64,000 bases of DNA from Albibacterium bauzanense (GCF_004339765.1 NZ_SMGO01000001.1:496001-560000), one strand, 5' to 3'; shown: positions 54,891 to 64,000, numbered from the stretch's first letter. Notes: a model not told the origin generated them from the letters alone. Made by a program: numbers and translations.

Positions 54891-54935
54891 AATTAGTATA
54901 CGGATTACGGTTTTCGCTACCAATATTACTTATCG
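54891..54935 (-). promoter_or_regulatory. Putative AraC-type binding element, copy A
   Basis: Shares 37 of 45 bases with the element at 57092-57136, including AATTAGTATAC, ATTACGG and CTACCAATATTACT. It lies 78 bp before the CMD start codon, partly overlapping the 3' end of the upstream hydrolase gene. The minus strand shows half-sites of the type GTAATATTGGTA. Binding by the nearby AraC protein is inferred. Confidence 0.6.
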
Positions 54936-56011
54936 AGACCTTTTTTCTTTAACCATTTTGATAATTCGTCGGCTACCTGGATATTGTTCAGGTCAGAAAA
55001 AGGAAAGTGCGTATTACCTTTAATACCAAATTCGGGAAGATGAACTACTGTTGCATCACCGCCATGTTTATTGATAGTTGTCGCCCAGATCCTCGCCATT
55101 TCAAGTCCTGAACGCCAATGATCCATATTCCAGACATTAGTGGGCCCCTTGGCAATGTTATCACCGTAGTAAATAACGATTGGTATTTTGGTAAGCTTAA
55201 GAAAATCAGCTAAAGGTATTTCCTCACCTTTCAGCTCGCCAAAAAGACCTGTTGATTTTATCGGTTGGGGCAATTCACCTTGGGGAAACAGGAAGCTGCT
55301 ATACGGCTCATAAGCCACTACAGCTTTAACCTTATCATTTTTGATGGCTGTAAACCAGCCCGGCCCCCCACCCTGTGAATGAGTAACCAAAATACCTTCA
55401 CCGATCTTATCAAATAATCTGGAAACCGCATCTGAAATAATGTTGCTATCAAAACTGCCCGTATTGGGAGTCATTTGTCTAAAAAATTGTTCAAGAGAAG
55501 CGCTGTCTTTTGGAAATTGGACATCTGGGAAGTAATCAGGATAATTACCAATCCTGAATTGCGTAAACCAGAACTGTTCGTCAGGAGTTGGGGTTATAGC
55601 AGCCGAAACAGAACTTTTTCCTGCATCGCCACGTCTCGGTTGGTCAATCAAGTAAACTGGAAATCTTCTGCGAAGAAAAATATTTTGAAAACCTTCTCTA
55701 CCATCAGGTGTTGTTTCCCATGTTTTTTTAGATTGTCCAGCTCCATGCAAAAAAACCAGTGGATATTTTCTAGCTTTTATCGGGATCTGATAAAAAGTAT
55801 AAGCATGGTCTCCATGAAAAGTTTGTCCTTGAGGCTTCAGAGAATTATTCAAATCGAAACTGCCCGGTTCAATAATCGTTGTTCCACCAACAGCAAAACT
55901 GCCTTGCTCTGCAATAATCAATGGTTTATGTTTATTTTGGGCATTAAGCGATATTGATGTAGCTAATACTAACGTGAATGCGCCCAGACACTTCATTAAT
56001 TCTTTTTTCAT
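54926..56011 (-). CDS. Exported alpha/beta hydrolase (GHSQGG type)
   Basis: 361 residues with a signal peptide (MKKELMKCLGAFTLVLATSISLNA). The nucleophile serine is in VTHSQGGGPGW (about residue 204). LVFLHGAGQSKKTW carries the oxyanion hole, and Asp/His are expected near YGDNIAK and GNTHFPF. The pattern resembles large esterases such as those acting on lactones or esters; substrate unknown. Downstream of the aldo/keto reductase in the first leftward unit. Confidence 0.88.
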   Translation of the reverse strand: MKKELMKCLGAFTLVLATSISLNAQNKHKPLIIAEQGSFAVGGTTIIEPGSFDLNNSLKPQGQTFHGDHAYTFYQIPIKARKYPLVFLHGAGQSKKTWETTPDGREGFQNIFLRRRFPVYLIDQPRRGDAGKSSVSAAITPTPDEQFWFTQFRIGNYPDYFPDVQFPKDSASLEQFFRQMTPNTGSFDSNIISDAVSRLFDKIGEGILVTHSQGGGPGWFTAIKNDKVKAVVAYEPYSSFLFPQGELPQPIKSTGLFGELKGEEIPLADFLKLTKIPIVIYYGDNIAKGPTNVWNMDHWRSGLEMARIWATTINKHGGDATVVHLPEFGIKGNTHFPFSDLNNIQVADELSKWLKKKGLDK

Positions 56012-56022
56012 TTCAATTGAAT

Positions 56023-57027
<1,005 letters not shown>

Positions 57028-57066
57028 TCATTTCTTATTGAATTGCTGTTCTTTTATTCAACACTA

Positions 57067-57074
57067 CAAAGTTC
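57067..57074 (-). promoter_or_regulatory. -7-like box of the aldo/keto reductase unit
   Basis: The minus-strand reading GAACTTTG resembles TAnnTTTG. It is 17 bp from the 45-bp element, the same spacing as in copy A. Confidence 0.45.
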
Positions 57075-57091
57075 TGGTTTGATATTGAGTG

Positions 57092-57136
57092 AATTAGTAT
57101 ACCAATTACGGATTCTACTACCAATATTACTGATTG
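57092..57136 (-). promoter_or_regulatory. Putative AraC-type binding element, copy B
   Basis: Minus-strand direct repeats GTAATATTGGTA and GTAATTGGTA start about 21 bp apart, i.e. two helical turns, as expected for an AraC-family dimer. The element is 85 bp before the aldo/keto reductase start and about 65 bp upstream of araC on the other strand. Confidence 0.6.
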
Positions 57137-57147
57137 GTATGTATATA

Positions 57148-57165
57148 CTCTTATTGTTATAAGAG
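57148..57165. promoter_or_regulatory. Inverted repeat in the araC promoter
   Basis: CTCTTAT (57148-57154) and ATAAGAG (57159-57165) form a perfect 7-bp inverted repeat with TGTT between, 6 bp upstream of the araC -7 box. Possible operator; evidence is symmetry and position only. Confidence 0.35.
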
Positions 57166-57171
57166 AATGTT

Positions 57172-57179
57172 TAATTTTG
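57172..57179 (+). promoter_or_regulatory. Predicted -7 box (TAATTTTG) of the AraC gene
   Basis: A perfect TAnnTTTG match, 22 bp before the ATG at 57202. Confidence 0.55.
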
Positions 57180-57201
57180 TATCAACAAAAAAGTAATAGC
57201 T

Positions 57202-58104
57202 ATGGAACAGGCATATAATTTTGATACAGTAAGCCAATATAATGCTTTTAATGATCATGAAACTTTACACCCATTGGTCAGTATAGTTGATTTCTCAAAA
57301 GCGAAGAAAAGATCAGGTTCCCGTATGACTTTTGGACTTTACTGTATCTTCCTCAAGGAAATACACTGTGGAGATTTAAAGTATGGCTGTAATTATTACG
57401 ACTATGAGGAAGGTACATTGGTATTTATCTCTCCGGGGCAAGTGATTGATGTGGAGAATAAAATAGATTATTATCAACCAATGGGACACGGTTTGGTTTT
57501 TCATCCGGACCTTATCAAAGGAACATCTCTTGCCAAAAGCTTGAATGAGTACAATTTTTTCAATTATAACACCGCTGAGGCATTACATCTGTCTGAAAAA
57601 GAAAGGAAGATTGTTTTTGATTGTTTTTCTAAAATTGAATATGAATTAAGTCAATCAGTAGACAAGCATAGCAAAAAGTTGATTGCATCTAATATTGAAC
57701 TGTTCCTGAATTACTGTGAACGATTTTATGATCGCCAGTTTATTACGCGGGAAAACGTTAATAAAGGAATATTGGAAAGGTTTGAAGAATTATTGAATAG
57801 TTATTTCGCTTCCGAAAAGCCCTATAGCATTGGACTGCCATCTGTAGCTTATTTTGCAGATAACTTGCATCTATCGCCCAACTATTTCGGTGATCTGATC
57901 AAAAAAGAAACAGGAAAAACGCCACAAGAGTATATTCAGTTCAAATTAATTGACATCGCCAAAGAGAAAATTTTCGATTCAAAAAAGACCATCAGTGAAA
58001 TAGCATACGAATTAGGCTTCAAATATCCACAACATTTTAGCCGGTTATTCAAAAAGATAGTCGGTCAAAGTCCAAATGAATATAGGGGTATAAATTTAAA
58101 TTGA
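57202..58104 (+). CDS. AraC-family transcriptional regulator
   Basis: 300 residues. The C-terminal 100 residues form the two helix-turn-helix motifs (GLPSVAYFADNLHLSPNYFGDLIKKETGKTPQEYI and KTISEIAYELGFKYPQHFSRLFKKIVGQSPNEYR). The N-terminal part (about 30-150) is a cupin-like sensing domain. It is divergent from the aldo/keto reductase unit. It probably activates both leftward units through the paired 45-bp elements at 57092 and 54891; that assignment is inferred. The inducer is unknown. Confidence 0.93.
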   Translation: MEQAYNFDTVSQYNAFNDHETLHPLVSIVDFSKAKKRSGSRMTFGLYCIFLKEIHCGDLKYGCNYYDYEEGTLVFISPGQVIDVENKIDYYQPMGHGLVFHPDLIKGTSLAKSLNEYNFFNYNTAEALHLSEKERKIVFDCFSKIEYELSQSVDKHSKKLIASNIELFLNYCERFYDRQFITRENVNKGILERFEELLNSYFASEKPYSIGLPSVAYFADNLHLSPNYFGDLIKKETGKTPQEYIQFKLIDIAKEKIFDSKKTISEIAYELGFKYPQHFSRLFKKIVGQSPNEYRGINLN

Positions 58105-58222
58105 TAGCAATAACTATATCTACCAGTTCATCACTTCCTACGTGCATATCCCTTAAATGTTTCTTGCTTCTCTATCAGTAATTTTGTTAGTTAAAAACAT
58201 CTAGACTTTTGAGCATAAAAAA

Positions 58223-58246
58223 GCCCTTTAAATTGCTTTAAAGGGC
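58223..58246 (-). terminator. Terminator of tRNA-His
   Basis: Arms GCCCTTTAAA (58223-58232) and TTTAAAGGGC (58237-58246) pair perfectly around TTGC. The minus-strand tail is T-rich. Confidence 0.88.
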
Positions 58247-58260
58247 CTCCAAGGTATTTG

Positions 58261-58335
58261 GGTGGATGATGGGGCTCGAACCCACGACCCTCGGTACCAC
58301 AAACCGATGCTCTAACCAACTGAGCTACAACCACC
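58261..58335 (-). tRNA. tRNA-His (anticodon GTG)
   Basis: Minus-strand gene with the tRNA-His hallmark extra 5' G (G-1) facing C73. Anticodon stem TCGGT/ACCGA around loop TTGTGGT gives GTG at 34-36. D and T arms are normal (T stem GTGGG/CCCAT). Acceptor arms read GTGGTTG and CATCCAC, leaving a T:T mismatch at pair 5-68. CCA is not encoded. The predicted promoter is at 58350-58379. Confidence 0.93.
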
Positions 58336-58349
58336 GTTTGATTGGATTG

Positions 58350-58379
58350 CAAAAATACGTAATAAAACTACATCTGCAA
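58350..58379 (-). promoter_or_regulatory. Predicted promoter of tRNA-His
   Basis: Minus strand: TTG (58379-58377), a 19-bp spacer, then TATTTTTG (58357-58350). Both blocks fit the Bacteroidota consensus, 14 bp from the tRNA start. Confidence 0.65.
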
Positions 58380-58456
58380 ATTATTTCTATCCAATATTAA
58401 AACAATTTATTCAGCTCCAATTATTTTAAAGTTTATGCGTTAATTTGTAGAGGATT

Positions 58457-59353
58457 ATGGACTGGAAAGCTTCGATAAATAATTTTAAACAGTATTTACA
58501 GCTTGAAAGATCGCTTGCTGCCAACTCAATAATTGCCTATATTATGGATATCGAGAAGCTGTTTTCGTTCAGCTTAACACAAGATATTCTCAATCCGGTT
58601 AAATTAGAAACCAAGCACATTCAACTGTTTTTAGTTTGGCTGAAAGATTTAGAAGTGTCCCCTTCTTCACAAGCAAGAATACTCTCCGGAGTTAAAGCAT
58701 TCTATACTTTCCTGGCCATAGAAGGTGAAATTAAACATAACCCGGCAGAGCTGATTGAAGCACCAAGATTAAGCAGAAAACTCCCCGATTTCTTACACTT
58801 ATACGAGATTGAAGAAATTATCAACGCAATAGACCTCTCACAGCCAGAAGGACTACGAAACAAAGCTATTATAGAAACCCTCTATGGTTGTGGTCTCCGA
58901 GTAAGCGAATTGATCAATCTAAAGATATCTAACCTGTTTTTTGAAATAGATTTCGTAAAAGTAGTCGGAAAAGGCAGCAAAGAACGCTTAATCCCAATTG
59001 GAGGAGCGGCCAAGAAAATGATAAACCTCTATCTTCAGGAAATCCGAAACCATACACCTATCAAAACCGGATTTGAAGACTTCGTTTTCTTAAACCGCAG
59101 GGGAAGAGCTTTATCCAGAGTAATGATCTTCTTAATTATAAAAGACCTGTTAAGCAAAACCAATATCAAAAAGAACGTTAGTCCACATACTTTTCGTCAC
59201 TCATTTGCTACCCATTTAATTGAAGGAGGGGCAGATTTACGTGCCGTACAAGAAATGCTCGGTCATGAAAGCATCACCACAACAGAAATATATACCCATT
59301 TAGACAAAGCTTACTTACAATCAGTTATCACCTCTTTTCATCCAAGGCCTTAA
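58457..59353 (+). CDS. xerD: Tyrosine recombinase XerD-like
   Basis: 298 residues, the usual length. The N-terminal SAM-like DNA-binding domain is followed by the catalytic domain. It holds Arg in YGCGLRVSELINL, Lys in VVGKGSKERLIPI, HTFRHSFATHL (His-x-x-Arg), GHESITTTEIYTH with His and the nucleophile Tyr near residue 285. It resolves chromosome dimers at dif. XerC versus XerD cannot be distinguished with certainty. tRNA-His lies nearby, but the gene lacks features of a mobile-element integrase. Confidence 0.92.
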   Translation: MDWKASINNFKQYLQLERSLAANSIIAYIMDIEKLFSFSLTQDILNPVKLETKHIQLFLVWLKDLEVSPSSQARILSGVKAFYTFLAIEGEIKHNPAELIEAPRLSRKLPDFLHLYEIEEIINAIDLSQPEGLRNKAIIETLYGCGLRVSELINLKISNLFFEIDFVKVVGKGSKERLIPIGGAAKKMINLYLQEIRNHTPIKTGFEDFVFLNRRGRALSRVMIFLIIKDLLSKTNIKKNVSPHTFRHSFATHLIEGGADLRAVQEMLGHESITTTEIYTHLDKAYLQSVITSFHPRP

Positions 59354-59399
59354 GCCAACAATTAAAAAAACTTGCAAATTCATTTAATTTAAGCAATCT

Positions 59400-59756
59400 T
59401 TGTTCGTTAAAACAAAGCAAAAACCATTGGGCAGAAAACTAGTACTTAAGTCTATTGCGTTTCTACTGGTGTTTACCCTCGCATATGTGCAAACTGTGCT
59501 GGTTGAACACCGATCACATCGTACTACCCAACATTCCCATCATTCATCAAACGAAGATCAAGTAAGCACCTATACTGTAAAATGTATAATCTGTGATTAT
59601 GTATCTACCAGACGATCTGATCCTGCTTTATTAAGTTCCCCTATTCAAATTACGGTCTTCGAAAAGACCATCCATGTTTTTCAAGACAAAAGTAAAACAG
59701 ATATCCTTTACTGTTTTCTAGAAGAATATTCCAACAAGGGCCCCCCTGCTGCATAA
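59400..59756 (+). CDS. Small His/Cys-rich membrane-anchored protein
   Basis: 118 residues from a TTG at 59400 (no in-frame ATG in the N-terminal part). One membrane segment (about 15-33) is followed by a His-rich stretch (His37, 40, 45, 47, 48) and CIIC (Cys62-Cys65), suggesting metal binding outside the cytoplasm. I do not recognise the family; small proteins of this shape often precede metal TonB receptors. The receptor gene follows 115 bp later. Confidence 0.7.
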   Translation: MFVKTKQKPLGRKLVLKSIAFLLVFTLAYVQTVLVEHRSHRTTQHSHHSSNEDQVSTYTVKCIICDYVSTRRSDPALLSSPIQITVFEKTIHVFQDKSKTDILYCFLEEYSNKGPPAA

Positions 59757-59870
59757 TTTTATATCTATCGTAACCTAAAAAGATTACGATTCTTCATTTT
59801 CCACATCTATATCAAATTATTGATACAGGTGTGTTCAGATATAATATATGTTCCATTAACACCCGTATTC

Positions 59871-62186
59871 ATGTTATTTATAAAAAGATTCATATTACTT
59901 GTAATCTTATTAGTTCCATTTTATTCACAAGCGCAAAACAATTGTAATTTGTCTATAAAGGGTCGGATCTTAGATACAGATACCAATCTGCCTTTATCAA
60001 ATTCAACCGTCCACCTTCAACAAGGTAATAGAGAAACACAAACAGATGGACATGGATTCTTTAGTTTCGATAAACTTTGCCCTGGAAATTACACGCTGCA
60101 TATAACTACTTTAGGCTTTAAGAACCAGGAGTACAAAGTTAAGCTTCCACAAAGTAGTCCATCAATTGATATCCTTCTAGAACATGAAGGCATCGTTTTA
60201 CATGATGTAGAAGTTATTGGCCATCAAGCTGCAGTACGAACTACAGCAACCGCAACCACGATCAAAAACAGCGATTTGGTTGAATCAAAAGGTTCTGTAT
60301 TGGCTGAAATATTACAAAATGTTGCTGGTGTAACCATGATGCAAACAGGAGCAACCATTGCAAAACCAGTAATCAACGGTATGCATAGCAATCGCGTTTT
60401 AATGGTTAATAATGGAATAAAACAAGAAGGGCAGCAATGGGGTTCGGAACATGCTCCAGAAATTGACCCCTTTGTAGCATCACAAATTACCGTGATTAAA
60501 GGTGCAGAATCTGTTCGTTACGGCGCAGAAGCTATTGGTGGGGTAATTCTGGTAGAGCCAGCTCCTCTACCCATTAATAAAGAACTTAGCGGTAACATCG
60601 ATCTGGTTGGTAGCAGCAATGGAAGAACCGGCACAGCCTCTGCCATGCTTGAAGGCAGCATAAATAGCATACCAGGTTTATCATGGCGGGCGCAAGGTAC
60701 TATAAAGCAAGGAGGTAATTTACAAGCTGCCGACTACTATTTAGATAATACAGGCGTTAAAGAAAAGAACTATTCTGCTGCATTATCATACAATGCTCGC
60801 ATTGCACAAATCGATGTGTACTACAGCCATTTCAACACAGATCTTGGTATTTTTGAAGGAGCTCATATTGGCTCTCTGCAAGATCTGGAGGCAGCGATTA
60901 AAAATGGACGACCTTTTGATGATGGTGAATTTACATATAAAATTGGTGTTCCAAGACAAGCTGTTACACATGATTTAGCTAAACTAAAGGTCCATAAAGA
61001 CTTAAACAATGGTGCCCAACTCGATTTACAATATGGTTATCAACGCAATGCACGTCAGGAGTTTGACATCCGCCGTGGAGATCGAAGCGCCATTCCGGCA
61101 CTGGATCTAATATTAGATTCACATAGCCTGGACTTTACTTATGATAAGATAAATGCAAAAAGCTTAAGAACAGTTCTAGGTTTGAATGCTACCGCGATTA
61201 TCAATAACAGTGTACCCGGAACTCAGGCAACACCCCTTATCCCAAATTATGATAGTTTTGGCTTAGGAGGATTTGCTATCGAACGTCTGGTACGTGATAA
61301 GTATGAATTAGAAGCTGGAATACGTTATGACTACAAGAATTTAGATGCTGCTGGTTACAGAAATCAAGCCTTATATGGCGGAAAACACGAATACCACAAC
61401 GTTTCAGGTTCTCTGGGAGCAGTGTGGAAACCAAAACAAAATTGGGATCTGCGCAGCAATATCGGACTCTCCTGGCGCCCCCCTACTGTAAACGAATTAT
61501 ATAGCAATGGTTTGCACCATGGTTCTGCTTCTATCGAAATCGGTGATGACCAACTTAAAAGCGAACAAGGCTATAAATGGATCAATACCTTTCATCTTCA
61601 AGAAGAGAACTTAAATATCGAAATCAGCGCTTATGCTCATTACTTGAATCATTACATCTATTTAAACCCCACTGGTGAAATACAGGAAAGCCTGAGAGGA
61701 GCATTCCCTGTTTTCGATTATATGCAGACCAATGCGCTATTTTTAGGCACAGATATTTCAGCATCTTATCGTTTTCCTTATGGATTTGAATATTTCCTTA
61801 AAGGATCGCTCCTTAGGGCTGATGATACAAAAAGCGAACAGAATCTACCAATGATTCCCTCAGACCGTTTAGAGAATCGCATTCGATATTCTATGCCTAT
61901 AAATAACGACAAGATCTCAGATTCGTTCCTGCAGATAGAATACGCTACGGTATTTAAACAAACCCGCTATAATCAGGAAACAGACTTTGCACCGGCTCCT
62001 CCTACCTATAGTTTATTAAACGTTAGCGGTGGAACCAAACTATTAATGGGTTCACAGTCAATAGGATTAAACGTTTCAGCTAACAATTTACTTAACGTTT
62101 CCTATAAAGAATACATGAATCGTTTTCGTTACTATGCTCACGACATAGGACGAAACATCACACTTAGATTATCTTATAATTTCTAA
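59871..62186 (+). CDS. TonB-dependent receptor with carboxypeptidase-regulatory-like domain
   Basis: 771 residues from the ATG at 59871, which gives a signal peptide (MLFIKRFILLVILLVPFYSQAQ). A CarboxypepD_reg-like domain (about 25-105; IKGRILDTDTNLPLSNSTVHL) leads into the plug (about 112-225; SVLAEILQNVAGVTMMQTG, NGMHSNRVLMVNNGIKQEGQQWGSEHAPEIDPF). The 22-strand barrel ends in a C-terminal Phe (ITLRLSYNF). The plug motifs resemble ZnuD-type zinc receptors, so metal uptake is inferred. Partner lipoprotein follows. Confidence 0.92.
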   Translation: MLFIKRFILLVILLVPFYSQAQNNCNLSIKGRILDTDTNLPLSNSTVHLQQGNRETQTDGHGFFSFDKLCPGNYTLHITTLGFKNQEYKVKLPQSSPSIDILLEHEGIVLHDVEVIGHQAAVRTTATATTIKNSDLVESKGSVLAEILQNVAGVTMMQTGATIAKPVINGMHSNRVLMVNNGIKQEGQQWGSEHAPEIDPFVASQITVIKGAESVRYGAEAIGGVILVEPAPLPINKELSGNIDLVGSSNGRTGTASAMLEGSINSIPGLSWRAQGTIKQGGNLQAADYYLDNTGVKEKNYSAALSYNARIAQIDVYYSHFNTDLGIFEGAHIGSLQDLEAAIKNGRPFDDGEFTYKIGVPRQAVTHDLAKLKVHKDLNNGAQLDLQYGYQRNARQEFDIRRGDRSAIPALDLILDSHSLDFTYDKINAKSLRTVLGLNATAIINNSVPGTQATPLIPNYDSFGLGGFAIERLVRDKYELEAGIRYDYKNLDAAGYRNQALYGGKHEYHNVSGSLGAVWKPKQNWDLRSNIGLSWRPPTVNELYSNGLHHGSASIEIGDDQLKSEQGYKWINTFHLQEENLNIEISAYAHYLNHYIYLNPTGEIQESLRGAFPVFDYMQTNALFLGTDISASYRFPYGFEYFLKGSLLRADDTKSEQNLPMIPSDRLENRIRYSMPINNDKISDSFLQIEYATVFKQTRYNQETDFAPAPPTYSLLNVSGGTKLLMGSQSIGLNVSANNLLNVSYKEYMNRFRYYAHDIGRNITLRLSYNF

Positions 62187-62204
62187 CATTAAAAATTTAC
62201 AAAC

Positions 62205-62780
62205 ATGAAAAAGAATCAATTATTATCAATCGCAGCAATCGCACTTTTACTTATAGTTAGCATCACATCTTGTTCTAAAAACGACCCTATTCCTGAACTG
62301 GATCAAGAAGAATATAATTCTATTCAACTTGTTTTTGAACATGGAACTTATACTAACAACGTATTTACTCCTTCTGATGGAGAGACCCTTGTAACATTCA
62401 CAAAAGACGGGACTCCAACTCCAGGAACTATCAATTTAACTGAAGGCAAATCTTACCGCATGAAAATCAACCTTCTTTCAGATAATGAAAGCATTAATCA
62501 AGAGATCATTGACGAAGCAGATGAACACCAATTCTTCTTCTTAGGCTCGCCAGATGGAGTTTTCGATTATAAATACGAAGATGATCAAATTGGATTAACA
62601 GGAATATTGAGTGCACTGAAAGAAACAAATGCAGCATTCGACTTCCAAATCCTATTACGTCATGCTCTAAACAAAGACCACGCTGCAGCTCAAGCATGGA
62701 ATAGTAAAACTTACGTTGAAGCAGGAGGTGCAGATGATTTAAACATCAAACTGAAAATTCAAGTAATACCAGCGAATTAA
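62205..62780 (+). CDS. Lipoprotein linked to the TonB receptor
   Basis: 191 residues. Lipobox in ITSC (Cys23) after the signal MKKNQLLSIAAIALLLIVSI. The mature part has YNSIQLVFEHG and a histidine-containing stretch HQFFFLG; beta-rich. It starts 18 bp after the receptor stop and is probably a surface or periplasmic partner in the same uptake system. A hairpin terminator follows at 62815-62842. Confidence 0.82.
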   Translation: MKKNQLLSIAAIALLLIVSITSCSKNDPIPELDQEEYNSIQLVFEHGTYTNNVFTPSDGETLVTFTKDGTPTPGTINLTEGKSYRMKINLLSDNESINQEIIDEADEHQFFFLGSPDGVFDYKYEDDQIGLTGILSALKETNAAFDFQILLRHALNKDHAAAQAWNSKTYVEAGGADDLNIKLKIQVIPAN

Positions 62781-62814
62781 AAACCAATAACAGTAATATT
62801 AGATCAATCAACCG

Positions 62815-62850
62815 ATGGTGGGCAGCATTAGCTGTTCACCATTTTTATTC
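62815..62850 (+). terminator. Terminator after the receptor/lipoprotein unit
   Basis: ATGGTG-GG-CAGC (62815-62826) pairs with GCTG-TT-CACCAT (62831-62842), with two G-U pairs, around ATTA, and is followed by TTTTTATT. The T-tract overlaps the stop region of convergent ubiX. Confidence 0.8.
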
Positions 62851-63414
62851 TTCTCCCCAACGATAGCTTTTAAGCGAAAAACCAGCTAACTGCAAAACAC
62901 GATCTACCACCGTAGCGGCAAGCTCTTCAAAATTCTTAGGTAAACTATAAAATGAGGGACTGGCAGGACAAATAATTCCACCTGCTTCAGTAATCTGCTT
63001 CATATTTTGCAGGTGAATTAAATTATAAGGAGTTTCACGAGCTACCAAAATCAACTTTCTACGTTCTTTTAGAATCACATCTGCAGCCCGGCTAACAAGG
63101 TCGTTCGATATCCCACTTGCAATTCTACCAATGGTACCCATTGAGCAAGGACAAACAATTAAACATTCATAACCTGCAGATCCTGAAGCAAAAGGAGCAA
63201 AAAAATCATTGGTTTTATAGAACGTAAAAGGATAATCTTTATAATTTGCATTACCAAGTTCTAACTCCCATACCGTTTCTGCATTATCCGACATAACAAG
63301 TCCAATATCCGACACCTGATCTCCTAACTGGGTTAATCTATCAAACAACACCTTAGCATAAATGGAGCCACTGGCACCCGTAACGGCAACTACAACCTTT
63401 TTTCTCTCTTGCAT
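62845..63414 (-). CDS. ubiX: UbiX-type flavin prenyltransferase
   Basis: About 189 residues from the ATG at 63414 (MQERKKVVVAVTGASGSIYAKVLFDRL). The N-terminal VTGASGSIYA flavin loop, CPCSMGTIGRIASGISNDLVSRAADV, and RRKLILVARETPYNLIHLQNM are typical. It prenylates FMN to the cofactor of UbiD-type decarboxylases. UbiD itself is not in this window. Confidence 0.93.
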   Translation of the reverse strand: MQERKKVVVAVTGASGSIYAKVLFDRLTQLGDQVSDIGLVMSDNAETVWELELGNANYKDYPFTFYKTNDFFAPFASGSAGYECLIVCPCSMGTIGRIASGISNDLVSRAADVILKERRKLILVARETPYNLIHLQNMKQITEAGGIICPASPSFYSLPKNFEELAATVVDRVLQLAGFSLKSYRWGEE

Positions 63415-63505
63415 AACATACAAATAAACTCAAAGCTAAAACAAATAAATACTGATTACAATATAATCACATTTAAACGTTTTCTACCTCTTGCAAAAAA
63501 CAACA

Positions 63506-63536
63506 TTGGTATTCTACTGTTTAATCTTTAATTTTG
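63506..63536 (+). promoter_or_regulatory. Predicted promoter of the TauE/SafE gene
   Basis: TTG (63506-63508), a 20-bp spacer, then TAATTTTG (63529-63536), which ends 7 bp before the ATG at 63544. A near-consensus promoter producing an almost leaderless mRNA. Confidence 0.65.
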
Positions 63537-63543
63537 GCGACAT

Positions 63544-64000
63544 ATGACAGCCCTCTTATTAATATTTCTGGGATTAATGGTTGGAACCTTTGGAACAATG
63601 GTAGGAGCTGGCGGGGGCTTCATTCTCGTACCCATACTCTTACTGCTTTACCCAGAAAAAGACCCCGAAATCATTACCAGTATCTCTTTAGCTGTCGTAT
63701 TTCTCAATGCAACCTCAGGATCTTTGGCCTATGCGTTTAAAAAGCGTATCGACTATAAATCGGCCTGGTTATTTTGTATAACTACCCTACCCGGCTCTAT
63801 TCTAGGGGCTTTATCAACCTCTTATATTTCAAGAAAAGCATTCGACCTAATATTTGGAATCGTTTTATTAATACTAGCGATCATATTAATCATCAAACCA
63901 ACAAAAACCGCCCCGGAGAAAGAAGGAAAGGAAAAGAAATCATTTTGGAGAATGGCAAGGTACCTGATGGATATTGATGGTGTTCGATATATCTATCGTT
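63544..64000 (+). CDS. TauE/SafE-family anion permease (C-terminus beyond window)
   Basis: Partial; 152 codons are visible and the reading frame is open to the right edge. The start MTALLLIFLGLMVGTFGTMVGAGGGFILVPIL shows the family's glycine-rich first loop (about 17-32), with further membrane segments and ITSISLAVVFLNATSGSLAY. Probably exports or imports sulfite, sulfonates or other small anions; the substrate cannot be assigned. Confidence 0.9.
   Translation, partial: MTALLLIFLGLMVGTFGTMVGAGGGFILVPILLLLYPEKDPEIITSISLAVVFLNATSGSLAYAFKKRIDYKSAWLFCITTLPGSILGALSTSYISRKAFDLIFGIVLLILAIILIIKPTKTAPEKEGKEKKSFWRMARYLMDIDGVRYIYR

Noticed and set aside
54757-55023. Plus-strand ORF covering the AraC-box region
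   Set aside because: It spans two genes' ends and a regulatory element; no homology pattern.
55475-55957. 160-residue plus-strand ORF
   Set aside because: Antisense to the exported hydrolase, composition not protein-like.
58261-59353. xerD near tRNA-His as a mobile-element integrase
   Set aside because: The protein looks like housekeeping XerD and no island genes or att repeats follow.
63534-63977. Two short plus-strand ORFs at the right edge, hinting at a frameshift
   Set aside because: The true TauE/SafE frame from 63544 is open to the window end without a stop; the other ORFs are shadow frames.

Overview
The window is AT-rich chromosomal DNA of a Bacteroidota bacterium, most likely of the Sphingobacteriaceae/Solitalea type. 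This rests on several observations: TAnnTTTG promoter boxes sit at many starts and Shine-Dalgarno sequences are almost absent; there is a TonB-dependent receptor with a carboxypeptidase-regulatory domain; ECF sigma/anti-sigma pairs and a LytS/LytTR pair are present; and Bacteroidota-typical families occur (DUF3822, DUF2795, DUF2520 protein, CxxxY-type CcmE). The genus is an inference. No phage, insertion sequence, CRISPR array or rRNA operon was seen.

Layout. 1-9250: housekeeping genes (DEAD-box helicase, pyrG, yidC, cobalamin adenosyltransferase, purB) around an ECF sigma factor whose operon partner fuses an anti-sigma-like N-terminus to a periplasmic trypsin-like protease; a small acidic lipoprotein is transcribed divergently. 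9326-9960: tRNA-Leu, then about 550 bp of non-coding DNA with an 11-bp tandem repeat. 9961-25702: two M16 peptidase-family proteins, a RecD-like helicase, DUF3822-rsmD-coaD, a Nudix protein divergent from pyrE, a leftward ccmE-ccmF-DUF2520-kdsC-maf group, and arfB divergent from cmk and rpsA. 25813-35463: a mixed region with MgtC, PnuC, AsnB, a cupredoxin, PurU, Dps, an MFS transporter and a dienelactone hydrolase. 35617-41118: a TetR-TolC-HlyD-EmrB-Usp multidrug efflux operon with a palindromic operator. 41132-42594: an alkylation-repair pair (AlkB-like, Ada-like). 42875-46684: carbonic anhydrase, two ferritin-like proteins and a second ECF sigma/RskA-type anti-sigma pair.

47214-58104 is accessory. 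A LytS/LytTR system faces a rightward group of exported proteins (two NTF2-like proteins flanking two beta-propeller proteins). Next come two leftward transcription units encoding mostly exported enzymes (aldo/keto reductase plus hydrolase; carboxymuconolactone-decarboxylase-like protein plus hydrolase plus cupin) and a divergent AraC regulator. Each leftward unit is preceded by a copy of the same 45-bp element at the same distance from a -7-like box, so a local AraC regulon is proposed. 58261-64000: tRNA-His, xerD, a His/Cys-rich small protein with a TonB receptor and a lipoprotein (probable metal uptake), ubiX, and the start of a TauE/SafE permease.

The most notable new structure is the shared motif TTGGGTTAC-N15-GTATTAA upstream of both the ECF sigma operon and the divergent lipoprotein, which suggests an autoregulated envelope-stress module. 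Long, almost loop-free perfect inverted repeats between convergent genes act as likely bidirectional terminators.
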